Assembly (NCBI RefSeq): GCF_000378445.1
Contig: NZ_KB899720.1
Span: 2,501-63,291, forward strand
Reading direction: 5' to 3'
DNA length: 60,791 bases
DNA from: Deinococcus aquatilis DSM 23025
GTDB lineage: Bacteria > Deinococcota > Deinococci > Deinococcales > Deinococcaceae
A program made the position numbers and the translations under genes. Each line of letters begins with the position of its first letter. The first letter of the stretch is position 1. Under the pieces are notes generated by a model. It saw only the letters and a program-made list of their open reading frames with translations, made no database searches and was not told the DNA's origin. Positions 42,055-58,015 of the stretch are shown in pieces.

Positions 42055-43782
42055 ATGACTGGCCCAGAACCACGCTCACAACAAAACCTCGGAGCGCTGC
42101 CGCCTCCGGCAGTCATTGACGGCAAATACGAGGTCGTGCGCGAGGTTTCGCGGGAAGGCAACGTCACGGTCAGCGAGGTACGGGCAGGCGAGGGCGTGAC
42201 GCGGCGGGTGGCGTGGTTCGATGTGAGTACGCCCGCCGATCGTCAGAGTTTTCATGCGTACCGCACGGCCCTCAGAGCTGTGCAGCCTGCGGGCCTGACT
42301 GATGTGGTGGCGCGGCCCGGAGCGTACTACGCGGTGTGGCAACCGGTGGCGGGGCTGCCGCTGGCCGATCTGCTGGCCCAGCCCAAAAAGCAGGAAGAAA
42401 CCGTGGAGGCCCTGCGCGAACTCACCGCGAATCTGGCCGAAAACGGCTTTGCCCTGAATGACGCCGATGTGGTGCTGGACGGCCTGGAGCCGCGTGTGGC
42501 CTACCTGCGCCCCGCTCCGCCCAACCGCACTCCCGAAGAGGTGGCCTCGCTCAATCAGGCGGCGCTGGTTCCGCTGCTGGGCGGTAAAATCAGGCGCAAG
42601 CGGCAGCCGGGTGCGTGGCTCACCTTTATTCCGGGGCTGCTGTTTCTGGGCGGCGCAGCCTACCTTGGGGCGCAGGCCGCGCAGGTGTACCTGAATCCCC
42701 CAGTGCGGGAGGTCGCATCTGTGACGGGCCAGAATGCCCAGACGGCGGCTGGTGCACTTGCCAAGGACGGCTTTCTGGTGGAATACACCGATGGAGAGAG
42801 TGCGGGCCTGCCCGTGGGCGCAGTGATTCGCCAGGATCCGGTGGCCGGAACCAACCTGCCTGTGGGCCGTCAGGTCGTGCTGACCGTCAACAATCCGCCC
42901 CCGCTGACCGTGCCGAGGCTGGAAGAACTGACGCCCACGCAGGCCCGCGCCGCCCTGCGTGACCTGTCGTTGGCGCTGGGCAAGGTGGTCAAGGTGGACG
43001 GCAGCCTGACCAATACTCCGGAGGGCCGCATCATCGCGCAGTTGCCCGAACCCGGCGCGACCATGCAGCGCGGTCAATCGGTGCAGATCATGGTGTCTAC
43101 GGGAGTGCAGGGCAAGGAAACCTGGATTGCCGACCTGACGGGCATGACCTACGCGCAGGCCCGCGAGCACGCCCGCGCCGCCGGACTGGTGGTGACCAAG
43201 GTGGCGCAGCAGGCCAGCGACCGCACCGAAAACACCGTGCTGGAGCAGACGCCTGCGCCGTACGTGCGCGTGGCGGTGGGTAGCCCAGTGACGCTGACCG
43301 TCGCCACAGCCCGCTATACCGCTCCCAGCCTGCCTGCCGGAAGTCTGCCCCTGCCGCCGCCCTATGTACCGTCGGTGCAGCAGCCTGAAACCCCCGTGCA
43401 GCAACCTGCCCAACCTGATCCCACGCCCGAATCCGTGCCCGAGCCGGTGCCTGAGACGACGCCCGATCCGGTGGTGCCTGACGCCCAACCCGTCACGCCC
43501 GACACCATCCCGGCCACCCCGCCCGCCAGCGAGGCGACCCCAGATGCCAATACCCCGGCTTCCCGCAGTATCAATTTCCAGTACACCTTTCCCACCGATC
43601 TGCCTGCCGGAAGTTACACCATCGTGGTGCGCGATCTGGACGGAGAGCGCGAGGTGTTGTCGGCCACCGATAGCGGTCAACTGGCTGGAGCCACCGCCAG
43701 CAAGAGTGCCCTAGCTGTGCGCGGCGATACCGTATTCCTGATCCGCCGAGACGGGCAGGATTACGCCACCGTGACGCCCTGA
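42055..43782 (+). CDS. Degenerate protein-kinase (pseudokinase) with PASTA repeats
   Basis: A 575-residue membrane protein. Residues about 20-180 keep the outline of a Ser/Thr kinase (DGKYEVVREVSREGNVTVSEVR, then YYAVWQPVAGLPLADLL) but lack the VAIK Lys, HRD catalytic loop and DFG motif. A basic stop-transfer (GGKIRRKRQPG) and membrane helix lie at about 188-208. Three PASTA domains follow, about 215-420, then a long Pro/Thr/Glu linker (about 424-505) and a small C-terminal beta domain. PASTA modules bind peptidoglycan stems or muropeptides. It probably senses the cell wall without phosphorylating. TATGCT lies 9 nt before ATG 42055. Confidence 0.8.
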   Translation: MTGPEPRSQQNLGALPPPAVIDGKYEVVREVSREGNVTVSEVRAGEGVTRRVAWFDVSTPADRQSFHAYRTALRAVQPAGLTDVVARPGAYYAVWQPVAGLPLADLLAQPKKQEETVEALRELTANLAENGFALNDADVVLDGLEPRVAYLRPAPPNRTPEEVASLNQAALVPLLGGKIRRKRQPGAWLTFIPGLLFLGGAAYLGAQAAQVYLNPPVREVASVTGQNAQTAAGALAKDGFLVEYTDGESAGLPVGAVIRQDPVAGTNLPVGRQVVLTVNNPPPLTVPRLEELTPTQARAALRDLSLALGKVVKVDGSLTNTPEGRIIAQLPEPGATMQRGQSVQIMVSTGVQGKETWIADLTGMTYAQAREHARAAGLVVTKVAQQASDRTENTVLEQTPAPYVRVAVGSPVTLTVATARYTAPSLPAGSLPLPPPYVPSVQQPETPVQQPAQPDPTPESVPEPVPETTPDPVVPDAQPVTPDTIPATPPASEATPDANTPASRSINFQYTFPTDLPAGSYTIVVRDLDGEREVLSATDSGQLAGATASKSALAVRGDTVFLIRRDGQDYATVTP

Positions 43783-43821
43783 CGTTTGGCGCAGACTCAA
43801 CTGGCGCACACTGAAGCTCAG

Positions 43822-44939
<1,118 letters not shown>

Positions 44940-44955
<16 letters not shown>

Positions 44956-45554
44956 CCGTTCCCGCCCGCGAGGTGGCCGAGCAGCTCTTGCTGGAGGCCG
45001 AAGCCCTGAACCCCGGCGCTTGGGTGCCGCACTCGCGCCATGTGGCGATGGCCGCCCAGTACATTGCAGAGCAGCATCCCGCCCTCGACCCGGAGCGGAT
45101 GCATACGCTGGGGCTGCTGCACGACATCGGGCGGCGCACCGGGCCAAACCGTGACCGGCACATTCTGGACGGCTACGACTTTTTAACGGCGCTGGGCTAC
45201 GAAGATGCGGCCCGAATCGCCCTGACCCATTCCTTCGCCATTCCCGATCTGGCAACCCTGCAAGGCCCCTGGGACGGCACCCCCGATGAACTGGCCCGCC
45301 TGGGGCTATTGCTGGCACCCGTCACCCTGTCGGAAGAAGATCGCCTGCTGCAACTGTGCGACATGCTGGCCCTCCCAGACGGCTTTTGCACCATCCATGA
45401 GCGGCTGCTGGATGTGGCCCTGCGCTACACCGTCAACGGGCGCACCCCGGAAAAATGGCGGGCGCAACTGGCTCTCAAAGCCCACTTCGATGAGGTCTGC
45501 GGCGTCAATATCTACCGCCTGCTACCGGGATTGGTCGAGCGGCTGCTGAGGTAA
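44940..45554 (+). CDS. HD-superfamily hydrolase (YqeK-like)
   Basis: A 204-residue HD protein: SRHVAMAAQYIAEQH, then LGLLHDIGRR with the HD pair (residues about 61-62), and LLQLCDMLALPDG as the last Asp. The order resembles YqeK or related nucleotide phosphohydrolases; the substrate is not certain. It starts inside the end of the cysteine desulfurase gene, so the pair is coupled. A strong terminator follows. Confidence 0.8.
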
Positions 45555-45558
45555 GACA

Positions 45559-45604
45559 AAAACTGGATGGCAAGCCCCAGAGTGTTGGGTTGCCATCCAG
45601 TTTT
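45559..45604 (+). terminator. Bidirectional terminator
   Basis: A perfect 15-bp stem, 45559-45573 with 45590-45604, starting AAAA and ending TTTT. It serves the HD gene and the convergent SDR gene. Confidence 0.9.
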
Positions 45605-45632
45605 GGTACAAGAATCAACGGAGTGTTTTCGT

Positions 45633-46445
45633 TCAGTCGCCCAAGAAGTTCTGGCGGATGGCTGCGCGGAAGGTTTCGTCTCCCACTTGCAAGCGCTGGG
45701 CATACACGGCCTGAGCATCTGCGCCCGCCACATACCGCAGTTTTTCTTTGCCGTCGGTCACGGCTTCCCAGACCACGGCGGCGATCTGTTCGGCGGTAGA
45801 CCTTCCGAGTTCGCGGGTGGGATCGGAGAACACGGCCCACACTTTCTGCATGTCCTCGGCGTAGGCTTCGTGCGCCGCCATATCCAGCGAGCGGTTGGCA
45901 AAATCGGTGCTGATGCCGCCGGGAGACACAGTTTTCACGGCAATCCCGAAGCGTTTCAGTTCAAAGGCGAGGCTTTCGCTCCAGCCTTCCAGCGCCCATT
46001 TGGTGGCGTGGTAGGCCGAGTTCATGGGGAAAGTGACCAGCCCGCCGATAGAGGTGGTCGTGACGATGACCCCTGATCCCCTGACGCGCAGGTGCGGCAA
46101 AAACGCCTGCGTGACCCGCATGACGCCCAGCAGGTTGGTGTCGATCTGGCGCACCATCTGGGCATCGGTCATGCCTTCAAGGGGGCCAGCTAGGCCGTAG
46201 CCCGCATTGTTAAACACCACGTCCACATCGGCCTGTGCAAGAGCCTGCGCCACAGTGCTTTTGATCTGCTCGGGGTTGGTCACGTCAAGGGGCAGCACGG
46301 TGATGTTGCTGTGTGCGGCGAGGTCTGCGCCGTTTTCGGGGGTCCGCATGGTGGCAATGACGTTCCAGCCCTGCTCGGCAAAGAGGAGGGCGGTGGCGCG
46401 GCCCAGGCCAGTGGAAGCTCCGGTAATAAAGATGGTTTTGGGCAT
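45633..46445 (-). CDS. Short-chain dehydrogenase/reductase (classical SDR)
   Basis: A 270-residue NAD(P)-dependent oxidoreductase with TGASTGLG (residues 8-15), NNAGYG, the catalytic Ser in TTTSIGG and YHATK (YxxxK). The substrate is not determined. ATG 46445 follows CAGGAGA. It is divergent from a TetR regulator, and its promoter (TTGATA 46511-46506, TTTAAA 46489-46484) overlaps an inverted repeat, so it is very likely that regulator's target. Confidence 0.9.
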   Translation of the reverse strand: MPKTIFITGASTGLGRATALLFAEQGWNVIATMRTPENGADLAAHSNITVLPLDVTNPEQIKSTVAQALAQADVDVVFNNAGYGLAGPLEGMTDAQMVRQIDTNLLGVMRVTQAFLPHLRVRGSGVIVTTTSIGGLVTFPMNSAYHATKWALEGWSESLAFELKRFGIAVKTVSPGGISTDFANRSLDMAAHEAYAEDMQKVWAVFSDPTRELGRSTAEQIAAVVWEAVTDGKEKLRYVAGADAQAVYAQRLQVGDETFRAAIRQNFLGD

Positions 46446-46495
46446 GGGAATTCTCCTGAAGGAAAGGGGGTAAAGGATGGGGCTTTAAATCGCTT

Positions 46496-46567
46496 TGACA
46501 CTTTTTATCAATTTGTCAGACTTGCCTGGTGGTTAGTATTGACGTCATGACAGAATTTGTCAATAGT
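46496..46567. promoter_or_regulatory. Divergent SDR/TetR promoter and operators
   Basis: For TetR, -35 TTGACG (46539-46544) and -10 AATAGT (46562-46567) are 17 bases apart; ATTGAC...GTCAAT (46538-46564) spans them. For the SDR gene, TGACA...TGTCA (46496-46518) covers its -35. Similar TTGAC/GTCAA arms in both suggest two binding sites for the TetR protein. Confidence 0.6.
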
Positions 46568-46613
46568 GTGCTCTACTGGTACGGAGAGCGCCCGATCACG
46601 GCCAACATCCCCC

Positions 46614-47144
46614 ATGACCCAAGACCTCAAACGCCAATTTGTAATCCAGCAAGCCTACGAGGTTTTTGCCCGCTACGGCTATGGCCGCACGACCATGGGC
46701 GATCTCGCGCAGGCGGCGGGGATGTCGCGCCCCGCGTTGTATCTGGTCTTTTCCAACAAGCAGGACCTGTTTAAAGCGGTGATCTGCTGGATGAGCGAGC
46801 AGGGCCTCCAGCAACTCGCCGCCGAGGTGGACGCCCTCCCTGATCTGGAAAGCCAACTGAACCACGCCTGCCTGCAGTGGATTTTAAGAGGCAGGCAGCT
46901 TGCCAGCACGTACCCGGACGCCGCCGACCTGTTCGATACCAGATTTGGCGCAGTGACCCAGTTGTACGCCGATTTTCGCCACTTCCTGAGCGGCCTCCTG
47001 ATCAGGCACGGGCGTGACGCCGCAGAGGATCTGGCATTTTTGCTGATGACCTCGCTCAAAGCATTCAAGTCAGAGATTCAGGATGAAGCCGAACTCCGCA
47101 AGATTATCGCGCTGCAGGTCAGCCTGATTGCCAGAGCTGGATGA
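46614..47144 (+). CDS. TetR-family transcriptional regulator
   Basis: A 176-residue regulator with an N-terminal helix-turn-helix (AYEVFARYGYGRTTMGDLAQAAGMSRPALYLVFSNKQDL, residues about 12-50) and a divergent ligand/dimerization domain. ATG 46614 gives the normal short N-terminal arm. It probably represses itself and the divergent SDR gene from the TTGAC/GTCAA sites. The inducer is unknown. Confidence 0.88.
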   Translation: MTQDLKRQFVIQQAYEVFARYGYGRTTMGDLAQAAGMSRPALYLVFSNKQDLFKAVICWMSEQGLQQLAAEVDALPDLESQLNHACLQWILRGRQLASTYPDAADLFDTRFGAVTQLYADFRHFLSGLLIRHGRDAAEDLAFLLMTSLKAFKSEIQDEAELRKIIALQVSLIARAG

Positions 47145-47255
47145 CGTTTTGGGCTGGATGACGTTTGGCAAGGGGTTGGGTGGCAATCGGAGCACGCCTG
47201 AACCAACCACCCCCGACACCTTCCGGCACGGGGGCGATCTGGTCAAGCTCAGGGC

Positions 47256-50064
<2,809 letters not shown>

Positions 50065-50072
<8 letters not shown>

Positions 50073-50574
50073 GGGCAAGGCTCCTGTTTGGATCGTGCTG
50101 ATTCAGGGCGTGTGATTCGGCAAGGTAAGAATGCAGGTGGGGCAGCGCGGCGTCCATTTCCCAGCCCAGTTCGGGTTGTCTCAGGTCGGCCCAGCGGAAG
50201 GCGAAACGGTGGTCGTCTGCATGCTGAATCCAAGTTTGGGGCAAGTCGTCGGGTGCGGCAAAAGCGAAGGCGTAGCAAACTTGGCGGGTGAACCGTTCCG
50301 GAAGTTGCAGTTCCCAGCGGTAGGCGGCCAGAAAGTGCGAGGTGCTGAGCGTCAGGCCGGATTCTTCCCACAGTTCGCGCCGTGCGGCTTCGGCTGGAGT
50401 TTCACCCGCTTCCACGCCGCCCGCGGGAACCTGCACGCCCGCATCAGGCACATCGGCATGATCGAACACCAGCACCGATTGTCCGTGATAGACGAAGCAA
50501 AGTACCTTTTCGCGCAGGCCCAGAGCCTGGGCGTCGGCCCCTGCCTCAGCTTCGGAATTGTAGAATGTGACCAC
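50065..50574 (-). CDS. NUDIX hydrolase
   Basis: A 169-residue protein with the Nudix box GGVEAGETPAEAARRELWEE (G x5 E x7 REUxEE). It hydrolyses a nucleoside diphosphate linked to another group; the substrate is unknown. GTG 50574 is set by GGAGG 7 nt upstream (50586-50582), just after the T-box terminator; the frame is open further upstream through the riboswitch and is not coding there. It is the first gene of the T-box/NUDIX/valS operon and overlaps valS by 8 nt. Confidence 0.9.
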
Positions 50575-50613
50575 CAATTCACCTCCAGCTTTCTGTTCCA
50601 CGTTGCATAAATA

Positions 50614-50911
50614 CAAAAAACGCCTCGTCCGCCGAAATTGCTTTCGGACGCGGACGAGACGTGAGGCTCTGTATCCCGTGGTACCACCGCACTTCCCTGC
50701 TGAATGCAGGGCGCTCTTGCTGCGCTGTAGCGGGCGCACCCGGACGGCTCTACTGTTCTCCGCACCAGCTCATGCGGAAAAGTTCTGCCATCGTGCTCGC
50801 GGGCGACGTTCTCTGGTGGCCTGACCGCCCCGGCTCTCAGTCTCGGCGGGGCTTCCTGTGGGGGCCGAACATTCTGATACGAACATTCCAGATACTCTTC
50901 CCGGTCACTGC
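50614..50911 (-). promoter_or_regulatory. T-box riboswitch, predicted tRNA-Val specific
   Basis: On the minus strand the antiterminator motif GCGGTGGTACCACGGGAT lies at 50691-50674, and the terminator follows: CGTCTCGTCCG/CGGACGAGGCG with T-run (50661-50615). Stem I pairs GTGACC with GGCCAC at its base; in its specifier loop GTC (50825-50823) followed by A is the best specifier codon, matching valine and the downstream valS. Uncharged tRNA-Val would favour readthrough. Confidence 0.88.
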
Positions 50912-50917
50912 TCCATC

Positions 50918-50923
50918 AGTATA
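50918..50923 (-). promoter_or_regulatory. -10 box of the T-box/valS transcript
   Basis: TATACT (50923-50918) on the minus strand, about 7 nt before the predicted start of stem I; the -35 (TTCTCT at 50945-50940) is weak. Confidence 0.6.
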
Positions 50924-50951
50924 CGGCGTGGGGCGGGCCAGAGAAGCGCCG

Positions 50952-51686
50952 TCACTCTGCGGCAGGCGCAGTGGGCAGATCAGCGATTTCAAAGCGGTAC
51001 AGCAACGGTTTTTTTAAGAATCCACGTGGCACGGCCACCGTCACCGAGCGGTAGGGCACCCCCGTCACGCTGACTCCCACCGGAAAGGTCAGCACCTCGC
51101 TTCCCACGCGGGCGCTCCGGTCACCGATGTCCAGCAGGCCTTAGGCGCGGCTCAGGACATCGTAAGGGTGCTGAATCATGACCGTCAGTTTGACCTGCTG
51201 ACCGACCAGGCTCCGCAGTGGGTTGGCCTCCTGTTCAAAAGAGGTGCGGATCTCATCGGGCAGGCGCTCGCGCGTTACCTTCACGGCCAGCGCATATTCG
51301 CCCACCGGGAAGACCACCTCGCGGATGAGGGTCACGCCGTCGCCCTCAGCCTCGCGGAAGGCTTCAAGCAGGGCTGTGCGGCGGTTTTTCATCAGGGTAA
51401 CGGGCGCGGTGGTGCCTCCGGTGCTGCGCTGCCCCATCGGAAAATCACCACGCCGAATAAAACGTTCGGCCTGTAACAGGGTTTCTTCGCGGGTGCGGAA
51501 GGCCCGCTGCAATACGGGTTCGTGCGGTTGCCAGTGGCCGCCCGGCCCGCGCTGCATCCAGTCCACCCACAGCTCGAAACGGTCCTGGTATTGCCAACTG
51601 GGATGCGCTCCGGCGGCAGGCGGTGCAGCTCGCCCCACAGTACCCTCTTGATTCTGCGGGCCGGGTCTAGACGTGATCGCGCTCAT
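50952..51686 (-). pseudogene. Hypothetical gene interrupted by an in-frame TAA
   Basis: From ATG 51686 (GGAGGA 7 nt upstream) a 181-codon frame runs to TAA 51143-51141. In exactly the same frame the sequence continues with another 62 codons of good codon usage (GLLDIGDRSARVGSEV, then VSVTGVPYRSVTVAVPRG) to TGA 50954-50952. The natural reading is one protein of about 244 residues cut by a single base change, for instance CAA to TAA between RA and GLLD. The first part (WQYQDRFELWVDWMQRG) is of unknown family. Either the truncated product works, or this is a recent pseudogene, or the base is a sequencing error. Confidence 0.65.
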
Positions 51687-51880
51687 GCGTATCCTCCACT
51701 GCCCCTATCATGCCTGAGCTGGCGGGTGCCTGGGCAAGAGCGTCTGCATGGCAGTCTCATCTCGGCTGCGGAATCTGGCCCAGCCGTCAACCTCTGGCAG
51801 AGGGGCGGCTCCTGCATCAAACGTTGGTGACTCGGCCACCACGCACTTTTCCTCGCTACCAGTCTTCTCAACGGCTGTCT

Positions 51881-52414
51881 CTAGCCGACTTCAATCAGGC
51901 CCGCCGTCAGGAAGGGTTTGAGCGTATCGAGCACCTGACGGGGGGGAAGGCCGCTGCGGTCAAGCAGAGTACGCAGGGCGACGCCGTCGGGGATCAGGCT
52001 CAGGGCGCGGTATTGGTTGCGTGTCACAGGTTGGGTATCGTTCCAGCGGGCTGTAAAACGTACAGGTCTGTCCCAGTCCGGGAAGGAGCGCAGAAGTACG
52101 ATCCAGGCTTCGTTGTCGTCCAACATGCGGCGCAGGGTCGAGTCTCGCCGCAGGGCCAGCGTGCGGGTCGGCGGAATCAGGTTCGGCTCGAATTGAAACT
52201 GGCCGCCGTCCAGACTCGCCAGCATTTGCAGGGCCGCCTCGCCGCTGAGATTGCCCGATTGGGCATGAATGACTTCGCCGGGATCGAGCCACAGTGTCCC
52301 GCCGCGTGGGTGCTCGACGCTAAAACGGCCTGCCCGCCCGCTAGACAGCAGCATCTGCATCACCGACAACAGAGGAAAAACAGCCAGATCGCCACGTACC
52401 ATGAGTAAACGCAT
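51881..52414 (-). CDS. DUF4388-domain protein
   Basis: A 177-residue protein. Residues about 5-85 match the DUF4388 pattern (GDLAVFPLLSVMQMLLSSGRAGRFSVE, WLDPGEVIHAQSGNLSGEAALQMLASLDGGQF), a small domain common in predicted signalling proteins of Deinococcus and delta-proteobacteria. The C-terminal half is a winged-helix-like segment (IPDGVALRTLLDRSGLPPRQVLDTLKPFL). ATG 52414 is preferred over ATG 52402. The function is unknown. Confidence 0.75.
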   Translation of the reverse strand: MRLLMVRGDLAVFPLLSVMQMLLSSGRAGRFSVEHPRGGTLWLDPGEVIHAQSGNLSGEAALQMLASLDGGQFQFEPNLIPPTRTLALRRDSTLRRMLDDNEAWIVLLRSFPDWDRPVRFTARWNDTQPVTRNQYRALSLIPDGVALRTLLDRSGLPPRQVLDTLKPFLTAGLIEVG

Positions 52415-52593
52415 TCTAAGGGCTAGGAACTTGAAAGGGCAGGGGTCAGCTTGAGCCGCTGGTGGGGTGGGGGGGTGGGGCGGCAAAATCCACCTTCGCG
52501 GCATCCCCTCCGGTCAGTTGTGCAGATTCTTCTTTGCCTCATCACAATGCCATGTCATCCATACCCGCCCTACGAATTTCGGTCATGAAGGCC

Positions 52594-52632
52594 AAAAAAA
52601 GGGCCAAGCAAGGCAGAATGCCCGCTTGACCC
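52594..52632 (-). terminator. Terminator of ndh
   Basis: On the minus strand GGGTCAAGC (52632-52624) pairs with GCTTGGCCC (52609-52601), followed by a seven-T run (52600-52594). Confidence 0.82.
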
Positions 52633-52653
52633 TCTGGTGCTCTTTGCTCAGCT

Positions 52654-53793
<1,140 letters not shown>

Positions 53794-54100
53794 ATACTTG
53801 CTCCTGTGGGGGAACCGCTGGGGCAACCCCCAAGATTCCTGTGAATTGATTCACGAGGTGGGTTTCAGGCAGACTCCCGCCTGTCTAACGTTCCACAGTG
53901 TACACCCTACACCAACTCACCGCGCCTCTTTGAGGCGGAACTTTTGGTTGTATCAAGGCGTTGCTGGATTGAACACTAAGAATGAAAACATCGTCTGGGT
54001 CGGCGTTCTTTGTGCACGCATTCCCCTGAACCCAGTCTAGATGCTGTTACGGGCCGCGTTGCAACTTTTGATGCAGTTCGGCCACGGCGGCGGGGGTTGT
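53794..54100. other. Intergenic region upstream of ndh
   Basis: No gene seen. TACACT on the minus strand (53901-53896 region) is a possible ndh -10, and CCGCCTC/GAGGCGCGG forms a short hairpin near 53920-53940. Confidence 0.45.
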
Positions 54101-54766
54101 TTAGCCAACCAATCCGGCCACAGCATTGATCGTGACCGCAATAATCACGGTCACGAACACATACGACAAGACGGCGTGCCCCAACAGCAGGCGGCGCATG
54201 GCTCTGGAGGTCAGGTTGGTATCGCTGACCTGAAAAGTCATGCCGATGGTGAACGACAGGTAGGCAAAGTCCCGGTAATCGGGGTCTTGCAGCAGGCCGT
54301 CTTCTCCTTCCAGAAAATTGACGCCGCGTGCTCCGTCGTCGTAGTAGCGGTGGGCGTAGTGCAGCGTGTACTGGGTGTGCACCAAGAGCCAGGACAGCAC
54401 CACCGTCAGAACCGCCAGTGCGGTCATGCCGGTCTTGTCCAGCCCTTCTTTCGGGCCAGCCTCATGCAGCGCAAAGCCCACGCCGACCAGGCTGACCAGG
54501 GCCGTCAGCGTGGTCAAAAAGGCAGCAACGGCGCGGGTATCGTCTTCGCGGGTGGCAATCCGGCGGGTGCGCTCGCCGTCAGCCCGCAGCATGATGATCC
54601 ACAGGCGGCTGAGGTGGACCGCGCAGAACACGGCCCAACCCAGCAGGGCGCGACCTTCCCAGGGCAACCCACGCGGCACGAAGACGGTGAGCAGGAACCA
54701 GACCAGCGCCCCTGCCCCCGCTGCAACCGCCAGATGCAGGCCAGCGGTTCTGGATTCATGGAGCAT
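54101..54766 (-). CDS. DUF1345 membrane protein
   Basis: A 221-residue protein with about five membrane segments. The DUF1345 signatures [13 protein letters not shown] and [22 protein letters not shown] are present. The family is of unknown function. TATCCT (54778-54773) ends 6 nt before ATG 54766, a leaderless start; the open frame upstream is not used. Gene order and spacing suggest it is monocistronic. Confidence 0.87.
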   Translation of the reverse strand: MLHESRTAGLHLAVAAGAGALVWFLLTVFVPRGLPWEGRALLGWAVFCAVHLSRLWIIMLRADGERTRRIATREDDTRAVAAFLTTLTALVSLVGVGFALHEAGPKEGLDKTGMTALAVLTVVLSWLLVHTQYTLHYAHRYYDDGARGVNFLEGEDGLLQDPDYRDFAYLSFTIGMTFQVSDTNLTSRAMRRLLLGHAVLSYVFVTVIIAVTINAVAGLVG

Positions 54767-54867
54767 GGAGCAAGGATAGTGCGTGGAGGGAAGGAGGGCA
54801 GGAAGGGCAACCGTTGTGCTCACCGCGCCTTCCCACTCCCCACCACCCACCTCCTACACCCGGTTTC

Positions 54868-56367
<1,500 letters not shown>

Positions 56368-56509
56368 TGGATGCAGGATAACGGGTTCGGTGCCGCTCTA
56401 GGCTTTCGGGCTTAATCCGTCCTGGTTGCGGGCCTGTCGGCAGGGGTGTATCCGGTGGGGGGCGGGTCAGGCGACGGGGCAGGGCCAGTGGTAGAATCCG
56501 CCGTTCCCC

Positions 56510-57970
56510 ATGACGCGCCCCCCACGAACCGACCCAAACCCGTCCCGGTTGCCCGAAGGTTCCCGCTCCGGCTCCAATCTTGGCAACTCTGGTCTGGGCG
56601 GCGCGACACCGGGAGGAATCAAGAAGCCGCTGCTGTCGCGGATCAGCCCCCCGCAACTGATCGCTCTGTCGTTTGCCCTGGCAATCTTGGTGGGCGGCTG
56701 CCTGCTGGCACTTCCGATCATGCACACGCCGGGTCACGACATCAATTTTTTGCAGGCTCTTTTTACGGCCACCAGTGCGCTGTGTGTCACGGGTCTCAAT
56801 GTCGTCGATCCCAGCACGGCCTTTAACCGGTTGGGGCAGGTGGTCATCATGCTGCTCGTTCAGGTGGGTGGACTGGGTATTATTACCTTTGGCACGGTCT
56901 TTGCGCTGATCATTGGCCGACGCGTCAATTTTTCAGAGCGCATCCGTCTGGCCCAGCAGGTCAGTGCCTTCGATGTTGGCGGGGTGCTCAGCCTGATTCG
57001 CAATATTTTTCTCTATACCTTTCTGATAGAGCTGACGGGCGCGGTGCTGCTGTCGTTCCGCTTCGTTCCGCTGGAAGGCTGGGGGCGGGGGCTGTTCTAC
57101 TCGGTTTTTCACTCGGTCAGTGCCTTCAATAACGCCGGATTTGCCCTGTATTCCGACAATCTGGTGCGCTTTGTGGGCGATCCCCTGGTCAGCATGACCA
57201 TTGCCCTTCTGATTATTTTGGGCGGCATGGGCTTTCTGGTGCAGCTGAACGTGGTGGCCCATCTGCTCAATCCGCGCCGTAACCGCATGTTGGTTCACAG
57301 CAAACTGGTTCTCACCATGATGGGCGTGCTGCTGGCCGTCGGAACCCTGACGTATCTGCTGCTGGAATGGAGCAACCCCAAAACCCTCGCGCCGCTGGGC
57401 TTCGGCGATAAATTGCTGGCCTCCTTCTTTCAGAGTGTGACCACCCGTACCGCCGGATTTAACAGCCTGGATTACGGGGCCATGAATCTGGCGACCCTGT
57501 TTATCACCATCATCCTGATGTTTATTGGCGCAAACCCCGGCTCTACGGGCGGCGGCATCAAAACCAGCACCTTTTACGTGATGATGGCAAGTGCCTGGAG
57601 CATGGTCCGTGGGCGCGGTGAAGTTAACCTGTTTCGCCGCCGCATAGATCAGGACACCGTGATCCGGGCCATGACCGTGGGTCTGCTCAGCATCGGCCTC
57701 GTGAATGTCATGTTCGTGCTGCTGCTGATTTTTAATACCAATCCACAGGTCACATTCGTTCAGATGTTCTTTGAAACGGTCAGTGCCTTCGGAACGGTGG
57801 GCCTCAGTATGAATGCCACTCCGATCATGGCCTCCGATCAGCACGTCATTCTGATTCTGCTGATGTATCTGGGCCGGATCGGGCCGCTGACCTTCGCCGT
57901 GGCTTTCAACTCGCGTAACAGCGCCGAATTGGTCAAATATCCACCCGAAAAAGACATCATTATCGGCTGA
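56510..57970 (+). CDS. ktrB: Potassium uptake channel, KtrB/TrkH family
   Basis: A 486-residue membrane protein with four M1-P-M2 repeats. Selectivity-loop segments are seen at ATSALCVTGLN, HSVSAFNNAGFALYS, QSVTTRTAGFNSLDY and ETVSAFGTVGLSMNAT, each centred on a conserved Gly. A 45-residue Pro/Ser/Gly-rich cytoplasmic N terminus is unusual. It takes up K+ (or Na+-dependent K+) with KtrA downstream, 45 bases away. TAGAAT (about 56492-56497) lies 12 nt before ATG 56510, giving a very short leader. Confidence 0.93.
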   Translation: MTRPPRTDPNPSRLPEGSRSGSNLGNSGLGGATPGGIKKPLLSRISPPQLIALSFALAILVGGCLLALPIMHTPGHDINFLQALFTATSALCVTGLNVVDPSTAFNRLGQVVIMLLVQVGGLGIITFGTVFALIIGRRVNFSERIRLAQQVSAFDVGGVLSLIRNIFLYTFLIELTGAVLLSFRFVPLEGWGRGLFYSVFHSVSAFNNAGFALYSDNLVRFVGDPLVSMTIALLIILGGMGFLVQLNVVAHLLNPRRNRMLVHSKLVLTMMGVLLAVGTLTYLLLEWSNPKTLAPLGFGDKLLASFFQSVTTRTAGFNSLDYGAMNLATLFITIILMFIGANPGSTGGGIKTSTFYVMMASAWSMVRGRGEVNLFRRRIDQDTVIRAMTVGLLSIGLVNVMFVLLLIFNTNPQVTFVQMFFETVSAFGTVGLSMNATPIMASDQHVILILLMYLGRIGPLTFAVAFNSRNSAELVKYPPEKDIIIG

Positions 57971-58015
57971 ACTGTTCCCCAGTATTTTCTCGGCCACAAA
58001 AGGAAACCCGCTGAA

